64,000 nucleotides of DNA from Branchiostoma lanceolatum. Its lineage: Eukaryota; Chordata; Leptocardii; Amphioxiformes; Branchiostomatidae. The translations under genes and the position numbers were made by a program. Positions 12,108 through 24,100 of this stretch are shown piece after piece (position 1 is the stretch's first letter; each line of letters opens with the position of its first letter). The DNA is taken from NCBI RefSeq assembly GCF_035083965.1, contig NC_089739.1, positions 12,202,001 through 12,266,000 on the forward strand. Reading direction: 5' to 3'. Below the pieces are notes generated by a model. It saw only the letters and a list, made by a program, of their open reading frames with translations, was not told where the DNA came from and did no database searches.

Positions 12108-15100
12108 TTACGCCCCTTCCTCGGCAAGCTGCTCTTCTGTCTTATTCGCCTCCGGTCCACCAGGCTTGTTGTTGAGTTCATCCTGAACCACGGCCGGCGG
12201 CGTAGTATCCCGTTCCGGATTCTCCGCCTTCTCGGGAGAGTTCACTCTATCTGGGGTGGTGGGTTTTGAGGCGGGTGGGTTAGCGGGGGACGGGGATTTC
12301 CTGGGTGTGTTTGGAAGGTCCTTCGTGGGTGATTTACTCGGAGAAGGGGAGTTTCGTTTGCTTTGGGATGAGGAGTTACGTGCGTTTGGGGGAGGGGAGT
12401 TATTGTCGTTAGGGGGTGGGGTGTTACGTTCCTTAGGGGGTGGGGAGTTACGGTCATCAGGGGGTGGGGTGTTATGCTCGTTAGGGGGTGGGGAGTTACG
12501 GTCACTTGGGGGTGGGGTGTTGCTGTTGTTTAGGGGTGGGGAGTTACGGTTAGAGGGGGAGGGAGAGGTACGATTGTTGGGGGCTGGGGAGTTTGAGTTA
12601 TCGGGGGGTGGGGTGGAGGATTTCCCCCTGGGTGGGGTGTTGGGTTTACTGTGGGGTGGGGAGCTGGGGTGGGAACGATGACTGTCATTTCTCTCCCCAC
12701 TAGGCGACTCCTCCACTATTTCATCAGGCTGCAAAACACGAAACGCCAATCTTTCAATTACACTTCAACTTTTCCTTCAAAATTTGAAAGGATAAAGATA
12801 TATAGAATTCACAGGTAGAGTTCAATAAAAAGTGTTTGAAGCCAAAAAGAAAAAGAAAGTTTAAATCATTGTTTTCGAGTGAAGGAAATGGTTAGTGGGA
12901 GAAAGAAATAAATTGATAAAAACTGAAGATTGAAGTAAAGAGAGGAGAGGAGAGACTTAAAGGGTAGCGAAAAGGGCAACCAAGATCGGGGACAACCAAG
13001 GCATTGTGTGCAACCAAAAGGTCAACCATAAGATCATGTGTACAACCAAGAAGTTAACCTAAAATACTCCTATGAAATGTTGACATGAACATTTAAATGT
13101 AGCAACTTCTGGCTTCCTGACTTGATTTTTGTGTCCTGATAGATCAGTTCTTTCTTTAACTGTACTTCAAACAATAACATACCTGAAGTCTGTAGTTTTG
13201 TTTGTCAACAAGTTAAAAACCCTACACTGTACTGTCTCGGAGAAAAGTATCTCTTATAACATTTGGTTTAACTAAGAAAACCCTTTTGTGAACTGTTCAA
13301 GTGAGAAACCATACACAAGTGCAATGGTGTGTTATCCACTGTTTTATTCCAAAATGTGCACAACAAAGATTATAAGTTGTGAATTAATCTCAAGTGGTCT
13401 TTTGGCACAAAAACTGTGGCTTGGAAGACTAACTCGTGACTTGTGCTTATCCAAAATCCAAGGTGCATTCAAATGAACACACACAAAAATCATGTGGTGA
13501 TTTGAGTGCTTCTTCGAATCAACTTTGTGCATGTGTTAGATTGTGAAAGGCTCACAAAACATAGAATAGATTCTGAATTCAAAACTGTGCATTTTACATA
13601 TGACAAAATTAAATTTTCCATCTTTGAATCATAACTGACTTGAAACCAAGAGAGATAGAAGCGCACAAGTCACTCAAAAAAGCCTTGTAATAATATTCGG
13701 AATGAAAAACATCCGACCAAGTTTATAAACTCTTTGGTAATATTGCAGTATTCTTTCGTTCTGGATGGCCACTCAAATAACAGGTCATTCTCCAAGCCTC
13801 TATATACATATAACTTCTACTATATACAAATAAATAGAGGATTTTGACCAGCATTTCTAAGTATGTACAACTCTTTCCTTCCAGCTGTGATATTTGATAT
13901 ATATATTTCAAGTGGCAGACAGTGAAAGGCCCCAAATGTTGTATTGCGTCTAGTACCTTGGTCTAAGTCTTATATGTACACCACTCAGTTTGTATACTAA
14001 GTTCATAGATAAGTTTCTGAGTCACGATAGGAGAAAGTTGCATCACATGACAAAAACATCCCCCCCCAAGAAAAAAATGCTTATTTTAGCATTTTTGAAC
14101 TTGCGTGTCCAAACAGATGTTGTAAGTACGCACCAAAATCATGTTCAAGTCCGTAACATCGGAATATAACTGTGTACATCAAAAATATCACTGGCAAGGC
14201 ATTCAAATGTGGACAGATATTCTTTTATAACTTTACCAATAGTCTGATAAATTGCTATGGTTGAATGGAAATATATGCAATACCTAAATGTTATAATTTT
14301 GCAATGGGGAAAAAATTTGTCAAATACAAAATCTTATAGGAGGAGAAATGATGTTAAAGTCACGTGATGACCGTTTCATTGGTGTGCCCCCCTCCCCCTC
14401 TCTATACTGGCAATGTCTGTAACGACTATTTCTTAGGATCTTTGTTCTGGGACTGTCCTGAGGACCATTCCTGACTTCCTTTTTCATTCCGTAGCTTCCT
14501 AGTTACTGCCTTCGGAAGGCTGGCCCTGGTGGGAGAAGATGGGGGGGAACTCCGTCAGAAATTCACGGAAAATCAGCTTTCCACAAACTTCGCAACAAAA
14601 TCATGTGATAGGGTGGAATCATGACAGAAAAGATTTTCATGCATGTTAGATGAATAAGGGTGATTATGAATGAAAGTCATTAGTTCATGTAGAGAGATGT
14701 TAGACAAAAAGATGCACTAAAAAGATAACATTCAGAAATATTGATAAATCAAATATCTTTTATGTGAAAGTTCAATCTCAGCTTTGGGCTATTCCATTTA
14801 AAATTTCAGGAAGGGAGAAAAATGATAACAAATTTGTTTTGACAAGAGGGCAAAGAAAGATAATGAATTGAGAGTGGCCAAAGAAAATTTGCAATCACCC
14901 CCTTCCTAGAGATTTAAATGGAATAGTCCTGATGGAGATCTTCTGCTTTCAGCAAAATGACTATTCATGTACATTGTATGTATGAATGAATGAATGAGTG
15001 AATGGATGGAATAATAAATGAATGAATGAGTGAATGAATGCCATTGGATGGATGAACAAATGAATGAACGAATGATTGAATGAATGAGTAAAGAATGAAT

Positions 15101-18100
15101 TACAGTGTATGAATGAGTAATTTTATAAATGAATGACTGAATGAATTAGAGTAAATTTATAACTGACTGAATGAATGAATAAATGAATGAAATGGAATGA
15201 ATGAACAAACGAGTGCATATTTCAGACGGTTCTGCGTGCATACCTTGTTGCCAGGCGACGATGTCCGCTGACCCTCGTCCTTGCTGTACGTTTGTCTCCC
15301 GCTCTCTGACAGCTTGACCTCTGTGTCCTGACCCGTGTTGATTTCCTCCTCCTCGACTTCGTCAGCCTCAACCTACAAAATGGCGGAAACAATTTACGGT
15401 AAATTCATTTATTTTTGCAGGGACTTAATTTTGGGGTAGAAGGGGGTTTTAAGTTTACGGTTGAAACGATTTTTTGTAGTGCAGTAGAAAGGATATTGGA
15501 AAGGCATATATGCTGTGTCATGACTTCTCTGTGAAAACAAAACCACTGCAAACATTTCAAGATCTACAGTATCACAATAGACAGTTGAATCTGAGCTGTG
15601 TGATGTATTAAGAATAACATTGCTAAAATACCATCAAGAAATCATTTTTTCCTTTTCATGGCACTGAAAATCCATCAACAATTATATTTCCCTTTTTGAG
15701 GTATAGAAATTCCATTGACAAAAACTCTTTTCCCTTTTCATGGTACTGAAAAATTATAGGCAGAGATGTTGCTCTTTCCATGGTAGTAAAACGCCATCAA
15801 TAATGATATTTCCCTTTCCATGGTACTGAAAAATTATAGGCAGAGATGTTGCTGTTTCCATGGTAGTAAAATGCCATCAAGTGATAATGTTTCCTTTCCA
15901 TGGTACTGAAATGCCATCAATATTAATATTTCCCTTTCCATAGAACTTAAACCCAATTAACGGTGATTTTTCAATTTTCATGGCACTGAAAAAATTAAGC
16001 AATGATGTTGCTCTTTCCATGGCACTGAAATTCCATTAATAATAATATTTCCCTTTCCATGATACTGTAACGCAATCAGCAATGATTTTTCAATTTTCAT
16101 GGCACTGAAAAACATAAAGCAATGTCGTTGGTCTTTTCATGGCACTGAAATGCCATTAACAATGATTTTCCCTTTCCATGGTACTGAAATGCCTTTGACA
16201 ATAATTTCCCCTTTCCATGGCACTGAAATGCCAGTAACATTATTATTTTCTCTTTTCAGGGTACTCAAAATACCTTTAACAGTAATTTTCCCTTTTCATG
16301 GCACTGAAATGCCTTTGACAATAATTTCCCCTTTCCATGGTACTGAAATACCTTTAACAGTAATTTTCCCTTTTCATGGCACTTAAATGCCAGTAACATA
16401 ATAATTTTCCCTTTCCATGGTACTGAAATACCTTAACAGTAATTTTCCCTTTTCATGGCACTGAAATGCCAGTAACATTATAATTTTCCCTTTTCATGGC
16501 ACTGAAAAACCATCAACAACGATAGTTCCCATTTCAAGGTACTGAAATGCCATCAACAACCATAGTTCCCATTTCCAGATACTGACATGCCATCAACAAT
16601 AATTTTTTTCCATTCTACATGTTACTGAAATGTCATACATGAATGATATTGATGTGTATGCAAAGGTTGGGGAAAACAAATTGTACAAGTTGACATTTCA
16701 AATAGAAAACAGTTAAAAAACAGTTAGATACCACTTGCAGCTCATCACATGACATGAAAAAATTTGAAATGACAAAAAAACAGTTTGTGATACTGACCTG
16801 GTCAATGGGCAGTTCCACTTTTGTGTCCTCGTTTTCACCAACGATTCCCGCGTCTTTTGTCTCTTCGCGCTGACTGCTTGCGTGGAACGGACCTCCGGAT
16901 CCACTATGTTCTACGGTGGGAAAACACAACTTTGTCACTGATTGGTCCTCTTCTCAAACTACTGGTATAACGTTATTTTCAAATTGCACAAGACAGTGTT
17001 GACAAATACTTCAGAATCTAAACTTACATCTTGCAAAATTTGCCAAAAATAACTTGTCTTATGTGCAGAACAGGAGAGAAAATGTGAAACATAATGCACA
17101 TATTAACTTTATGATAATCATGCTTTTGCAGAGGTTACATTTCGAGGTAGAAGGGAAAAGTAGGCTTTCACTGTGTTTTAAATTTGCAGTTGAAAGTTCT
17201 TAAGTAAAATAGAAAATACAGAATTTGTGATGGAAAGGTCACCACATAAACACGAAACAACTGCAAAAGTTGAAAGATTCACAGTATCATATTGATACCC
17301 AAATGAACATCAAGTGCACTTATGGTAATGCCATGTGTGCAGTCGTTGTAACGTTCTGTTGGACTTTTGTAGGTGTGATTTTTTACGTACCACTGTTGAG
17401 GACACTGGTGGTGTTGCTCTTGGGAGACCGCTTCACCTTAGCCGGCTTGTGGTGAAACACAGAGTTCTCCTCCTTTTTAGTCTCCTTGGGCTTGGCATAC
17501 TGTAGGGCGTAACACAAATACTACAACTTAGATCCGTGAATAGTTTCATCAGGTTGGTAAGTCACTCAATAAAAAGACTCTTTTTACACAACCAAGTGAT
17601 TCATTCAACCAATGTTTCGTGACCATCTGTCACCTTCTTCAAGGCAATTGTCCCCAATTTGGGACCACATTGTGATGCCGTTCCCTCTGACTGTATATAC
17701 GTAAATACTTTGCGTTTGGGACTACATCTATAAGCAGCGACACCTATGCTGCAGTTCAATGTGAACCAGTCAGAATTGCCTTGAGGAAGGTGACAGATGG
17801 TCATCGAAACATCAGTTGAATAAATCTCCTGGTTGTGTAAAAAGAGTCTTTTTATTCACTACAACTTAGAGCTTCATCCAGCAGGCACAACATACTGTAG
17901 TAGATAGCAACAGAAAAAGTAAGAAAGTACACATATAAAGTGGACAAAATACACAATGATTAACAACATTACTACTGTTTCTAAAATCATTTCTAAAACG
18001 GATGTAATGATTGATATATGTAATGTAATATTATATGTGTAAAATGTATTTTGAATCATTATGAATAATTAGGGTATTTTTGATGAGAAATATTAGAATC

Positions 18101-21100
18101 ATAATTCTAGTGGGAGGGGATATTAATACCAGAATGAGTTCCTACGTAAAGGAAAAACTACTGGCACTCAACACAATTCTGGGATCAAGGTCAAATTTCA
18201 AAAAAAAAGTTTCCCTTGGTTGTGAGTAGGCAAATTCATCGACAAGACCACCCCCACTTTTCAATGGAATGATCCATTTCATTCACCATTTAGAACTATT
18301 GTAAGACTGATCCATTTGAAAGGTAGGGTAGGACAGGACGTGAGTTAGTTAGTCCACACCAAACCAACATGAAGTGAGGTGTGCAACGCTACCGAGGGGG
18401 GTCCGTATCTTAAAAGTCTGTTGACGTAGCTAGAATTTTCACTGACTTTTCCTGGGTGCAGGGGTCGTGGCTTCCTCCTTCTGATCGCCGCACTGTAGAA
18501 AAAATATAACAGAAATGTAAGAAAGGTAGAATAATGTAGTCCTATAGCCTTTTTGAGACCGTAGGGGCAGTGGGTTGTTATCCACAGTGTCTAGCTAGGG
18601 CATGGTATTGGAAAGCGGTGCCCATCCCTCTCCTTCCACTGCCTTTTACCTCCCCAACCAAAGTCAGGTACCCATTTTTACACCTGGATGGAGTAAGATT
18701 AGTCATGTAAAGTGCCTTTCCCAAGGACACAAGGTCTAGCTAGGAATGCCAGGAATTGAACTCGTGACCTCTTGATCTCGTGTCCACTACCCAAGCCACT
18801 TGGCCAGTCGACTACACATTTGCAGGAATGTAAGAAAAGTATATTTCCTCCCCTATAAAAGACTCGCAAAATATGATCAATACTTAGCTGTAGAGCTTTT
18901 TAGCTTTTTCAAGAAATTTATTCACCTAGCAAACTAAGATTCAATGCATTACTTTTCTATTGTATGGCTTTAAAATGAATGAAATACCCTATAATTATAA
19001 CAATGTTGTTTTCTATATTATCAACAAATAATGCACATTGCAATAGGTCACATTCTTTGCACTAATCAATCATTCTTTGCACTAGCGTTATCTAAAACTA
19101 TGTACTATTACAAAGGCTCCTATCATACCTACCTACATACATACATACATACATATCGCACTTTAAATCTAGAAGAATGATATTTGAACTCACGTGGTGC
19201 CCAAGCTACTATTGAGCGAGGTATCTCCGTACGGTAGTTTCTGCAAGCGCTGCATCCCGACGGCAACGTAGTACTGCCCGTTCTGGACCTGGGACAGGTC
19301 TTCAACCATCGCAAAGTCCATCGTAAACAACCTGCAGTAAAAACAAATCAAATCCAATTAAGTGAAACTGTTTACATTTTGATTAATGGTATAACGATTT
19401 GGGTCCTCCTAAAAACAGGAATATGCCAGACTAAGCCAGAATACACATTTATTCATCAAAATATGTATTAGGGTTTATTTCTCCACACTTGTTGTCTATT
19501 CTGGTGTATTCCTGTGAAACAATTTACATACATGTATGATTGATGGTATAACATGAGTCTTCCTAAACACAGGAATACATGTATATCAGAATGCACGGTG
19601 GAATACACATTTACTCATCAAAACATGTATTATTCTAAGGGTTGATATCTTCTCCTTCTGTGTATTCTGGTCTATCCTGGTGTATTCCTGTAATTAGGAG
19701 AACCTAAATGACCTTGTTTTGATTGCAAGGCTTTTGTGTATTCCGAATCCTGTAGTTTGATTTTCTTAACTTTGGAATCAGCATGACAAAGACGAGGTGC
19801 TAACAAGATTCTACATGTCTGAAATGTAAGAAATCTATGATTGTAAAAATAACAACTTTTGTCTTTTGCTGAGTGGTAGAAAGTCTATAATAAAGTTTAA
19901 ATGACAACTGGAAAATCTCTACAATGGCAGCTATAAAATAAATTCAGTTTAAAATTGCAGAGAGTATCTAAAAAAACAGCAAATACAAAGTGAAATGATT
20001 TGAAACTAAATCATAGTGCAGCTAGCAAAATGGCATCTCTACATTTTCTGCTCTGTTTGAAATCAATGAGATAATAACATTAACATCAAAGTTTTTAGGG
20101 TGGTCTTTGAGGCAATGTATTGGTGTCAATGTTACCATAAGGCCTACATTTATACCTTGCTGAAAAATATCTGTGAGACCTAACACTGTATGTCACTGAA
20201 GTGATGGCAACATACTTGTGCAAACTGATAGACTATGAGATGAGCTGAGCATTATAAAACCTAAAAAGTATATAATTTTAACCTTCTCCCTACTGCCTAA
20301 CCAATACAAAAATTTGGTGCCAACAGGCTTAACAGCTTGAAGGTTAATTTCCTTGTAGTTTGGTACAGAGTGACTTTTCATTGTGTTACAAGGAGGATAT
20401 ACTGTAATTTCTAAGTTACCTACAACTGGCCATCAATTAGGAACTTGCGAAAAATGTTTAAATATGGAAAGAAATGGTCTGGAAATCCTAAATCTTTTAA
20501 ATTTTCCAATCAGAAACTTACAGTAGACCAGCTTTCTCTATCTCTGATTTGCCGTTACCTGACTGACTGACGCCTGCGTTTAGACGGAGGACTAACTATC
20601 TTTCCTATCGAGGGAATCTGGTAGGCTGGGGCGTCGTACGGACTACGGACAGAAACAGAAACGTGCAAGGTCTTAGAGCGGCGCGGGAACACCTTGCATT
20701 CTCAGCTCTGTCCTCTAAGTAATCGTTTGACCTTGGATTTAGCAAACTTATTTAGTTGTCACTGAACGTTTTGATGCAGATTTTAGCATTTTGAGTTACT
20801 ACAACTTCCATGAGTGACAAATTCTGAAAAATTGCAAAAGCCAACCCAATTTATCTGTGGAATGTTTGAAATCAAAGTGAATTTTTTAAGTATCCACAAA
20901 TACAAAATGGCGGCACTGGAACCCACCTTCTAACGGCGCCGGTTGAGAGCTCGACCTTCTGTGCCACGTACTCGAGCACGTTCTCCAGCGTACGCATCAT
21001 GTACTTGGTGAGGAGGAGCTTCATTGGACGTCGTGCCGGCTCGCCATTCCTGTATATGCTGCGCAAAAGATACGAAAAACAAATAAACAATACTGTAGAA

Positions 21101-24100
21101 AAACAATCACAGTTCGTTCATTCCTTCCTTCATTCGTTCGTTTGTTCGTAAATTCATTCGTTTAGACCCTTAACTTGTAGTGGCTAGCGGCACATAGGTC
21201 AGCAAGTTTCCTTGCTGTTTCAGAAGCAGGGTATATTTTTACAGGAAGGGGTTGCTCAAGGCACCCCACCCATAGCTGTAACCGTTATAACTTGCATCAG
21301 GGATTTACTGCAATTCAATAAGAAGATGCTAGGGGATCTAGCTTGTAATGCCAAGAATCCCTGACAAGATTCACAAACCCAAAAATTTCATTTTCCCAGA
21401 AATAAATCACTAGTACATGTAGTAGTACTCGTTTCTTCATCCAAGGACAAACCTATACAATTTCAAACTTCAAAAATCAACTTTTAAAGACGACTTTTAG
21501 GCCTAGAAAAATTAATGTTATGTTTCCCATTACAGCCCTGAAAAAATTAGGGTCAGTGGGCAGGGATTCTCTTTTTTTTAAATTTTTTAAAATAGATTTC
21601 AGCTGAAGCAAACAAACAAATAGCAAATAAAAGTAATCTGAAATACTTAAAGGTACTGGTCTTTTCGAAATCATATTTCAATTATACAGGATATACATTT
21701 TACAAGCTCAAGGTTTGGTAGGTCCGTTCAATAGTAACTTTTTCTCTTGCAACAGAAATGAAGAAAACATGTTGGAAAACAATTCTATAACATTTTCATA
21801 ATTCAGATGTCAGATCAAAAATCTTACGTCCCTTGCCAGCGGTCAACTCGCAAAAAAAGGCTAGGGTCCGCAGGTTTTTTCTAGGGTAGATCGGGTAACT
21901 GGGACACAATTTTTTTCCCTCTAAGGTCTTACAAAAGGACACATTGACTTACTGTATAGTGACTGGTCCGGTGGCCTGCGATGCTTTCAAATACTGCGCC
22001 GATCTCTGCAACCGGCTGTGCTGTACTGGCTTGATCTGCGAAGGAGAACCGGACGACGACATGTTACAAACTCGGTGGTACGACAATTTGCGACGTCCCT
22101 CCAACACTACTTTCTTAGACCGAATGATTTCGGCCAAACATACATGTCTGTTAGCTTGACAACTGTCTCTGTTTGGTATTAGTGAACTCTGTTAGTAAAA
22201 AAGTACCAAGGATACTCAAGCCAACCTATGATAGTAGTCACGCCAGCAAAGTATTCAATATCTATGCACTAAGCAATGCGATATAGACTATGATAATACG
22301 CATTAGTTGCCATACAGCAAATCTTCATAGATTAACATAGATACGATTCTATGGCTTAGAAAAGCATAAAACGAAAATAGATGTCCCTGGAACATTTCAT
22401 TTTAGGTGTTGGGGAGAGGATTTTAAAAATCTTTAGAATGATCCTCTACCATTTCATTTGGGAAAATGTTTCCACCCCCCTAAATGTTCTTAATGGTACA
22501 GCCCTGAGGTTGTCACTTTCAATCTAACTCTGACAAAAAACAAGCACAGCAGATTTTAAAATCAATACAGAATAATTATATTTAAGATCTTTGTAGACTT
22601 AGTGTAAAAAAAAAATGAGTCTAAACTTTACATTATCACAGAACAAAACTTTAACCCGAAAATCAGATTTTGAAAGTCAATTTATCTAGGCAATTCTATA
22701 TTGTATAGCGACGTCCATCATGCAAAATTATGACGTTGTTGTGATGTGAGAACTCATTGAAAATCATCAGTAGTGTTTTTGTAGGCTCGCAAAACTATGA
22801 GTAAGAGAATCATCGTAGTTCGTATGGCACGTTTTTGCGCGGTTTTAAATTAAAAAGTATGAAGTTATTACGCAAATGTGCTAAATAGTGTTAGTAAATA
22901 TCACACCATTAAGATTTCAGCATTTTTTTTGTTCCATATTTTGGGCCCTAAAATTGCTTTCGTTGCCTTTAAGGCAAAGTAAGGCAAATCCACTATCACT
23001 ATGCAACTTGACAAGACTTCAATGTTTATCCCCAAAGCATTCTCATTGGGTAGTGGTTGGGATACTGATTACAATGTTGTCTCCCATCTCGACTAGGCTT
23101 TGTCTAAGGGACATATCGAGTGTCTCGTATCTTCTTTATGTAAGGATGTTATTCCCAACACATCACGTTACAACAAAGGACAGGCTCTCGGCAAAATTCC
23201 TCCGCTAGACAGCGTATCCTTACAGTACGCTACGGCGTAATGTTAGACCCTCGCTCGCTGAATAGCGAACTGAAACACGATGACAAAATCTGCCGCTATT
23301 TATGTTAGTTTATTTGTCTCTTGTTCCGAGCTCAATGGATTTAATATAGCGTGAAGATGTTCTGACGAGTATCGCGTAGCGGTCGCGGTAACAACTTTGC
23401 CGATCGCGGAAATTGTCACTTAACAGAGATGAGATCCACTTGTTTAAAACTAGTTGTCACAGAAGGGCGTGGCTGTTGCTAGGATACATCTGGTCCTCAT
23501 TAGTGGTATAATTAGGGATGATTACTTGCCCAGTTACTTATAATCACTCCCTAATGTGTAAGGACCATCCCAACTGCGAAGAATTGTCCCTAGGGGAATG
23601 TCTTCAATCTTGAGATTCTATGGAAAAACAAAACTACATGACTTAACTTACTTACCCTCCACAAAGCAGCTAATCCACCACTCAAAAATCATGACCATAT
23701 AGCATGTTCAGAACATGAGATATCAAAACTGGAAGTTCTGATGCAGTGCCATAGAAAGTCTCTAGGGGGCCCAGAATCTAACTATTTTGAGGACTCAAGA
23801 AGACCTACCCGCATACCAAGTATCAAGATAATCCATCCAGGCATTCTTGAGTTATCAACATACTAAAAAGTATGTTTTTATGGCTGAAAAGATACTCAAT
23901 CTGCAAAAATTCCTATGATTCTAAAAATCCTAGGATTTAATTCTCAAAATCAAAGTCCAAAGGTATTCCACTGGGATTCTCTCATGGTATTTTGATATGA
24001 AAATAAATGTGAATTTTGAACTAGTAGTCTAGATTCTTTTTCAACCTCCTATCTACCGAAAGCCCCACGAAAAATTGCTCATCAGATTCAGAATTCTATT

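Noticed and set aside
12256-12681. 141-codon plus-strand frame (Gly/Leu-rich) over the DCDC2 tail
   Set aside because: It is the antisense of the in-frame proline/serine repeat; the 24-bp period keeps several frames open.
16099-16386. 95-codon frame with FHGTEMPLT repeats
   Set aside because: It is produced by the intronic minisatellite; there is no start, splice or domain evidence.
22888-23208. 106-codon plus-strand frame in DCDC2 intron 3
   Set aside because: It starts within a family C MITE and has no domain or splice support.
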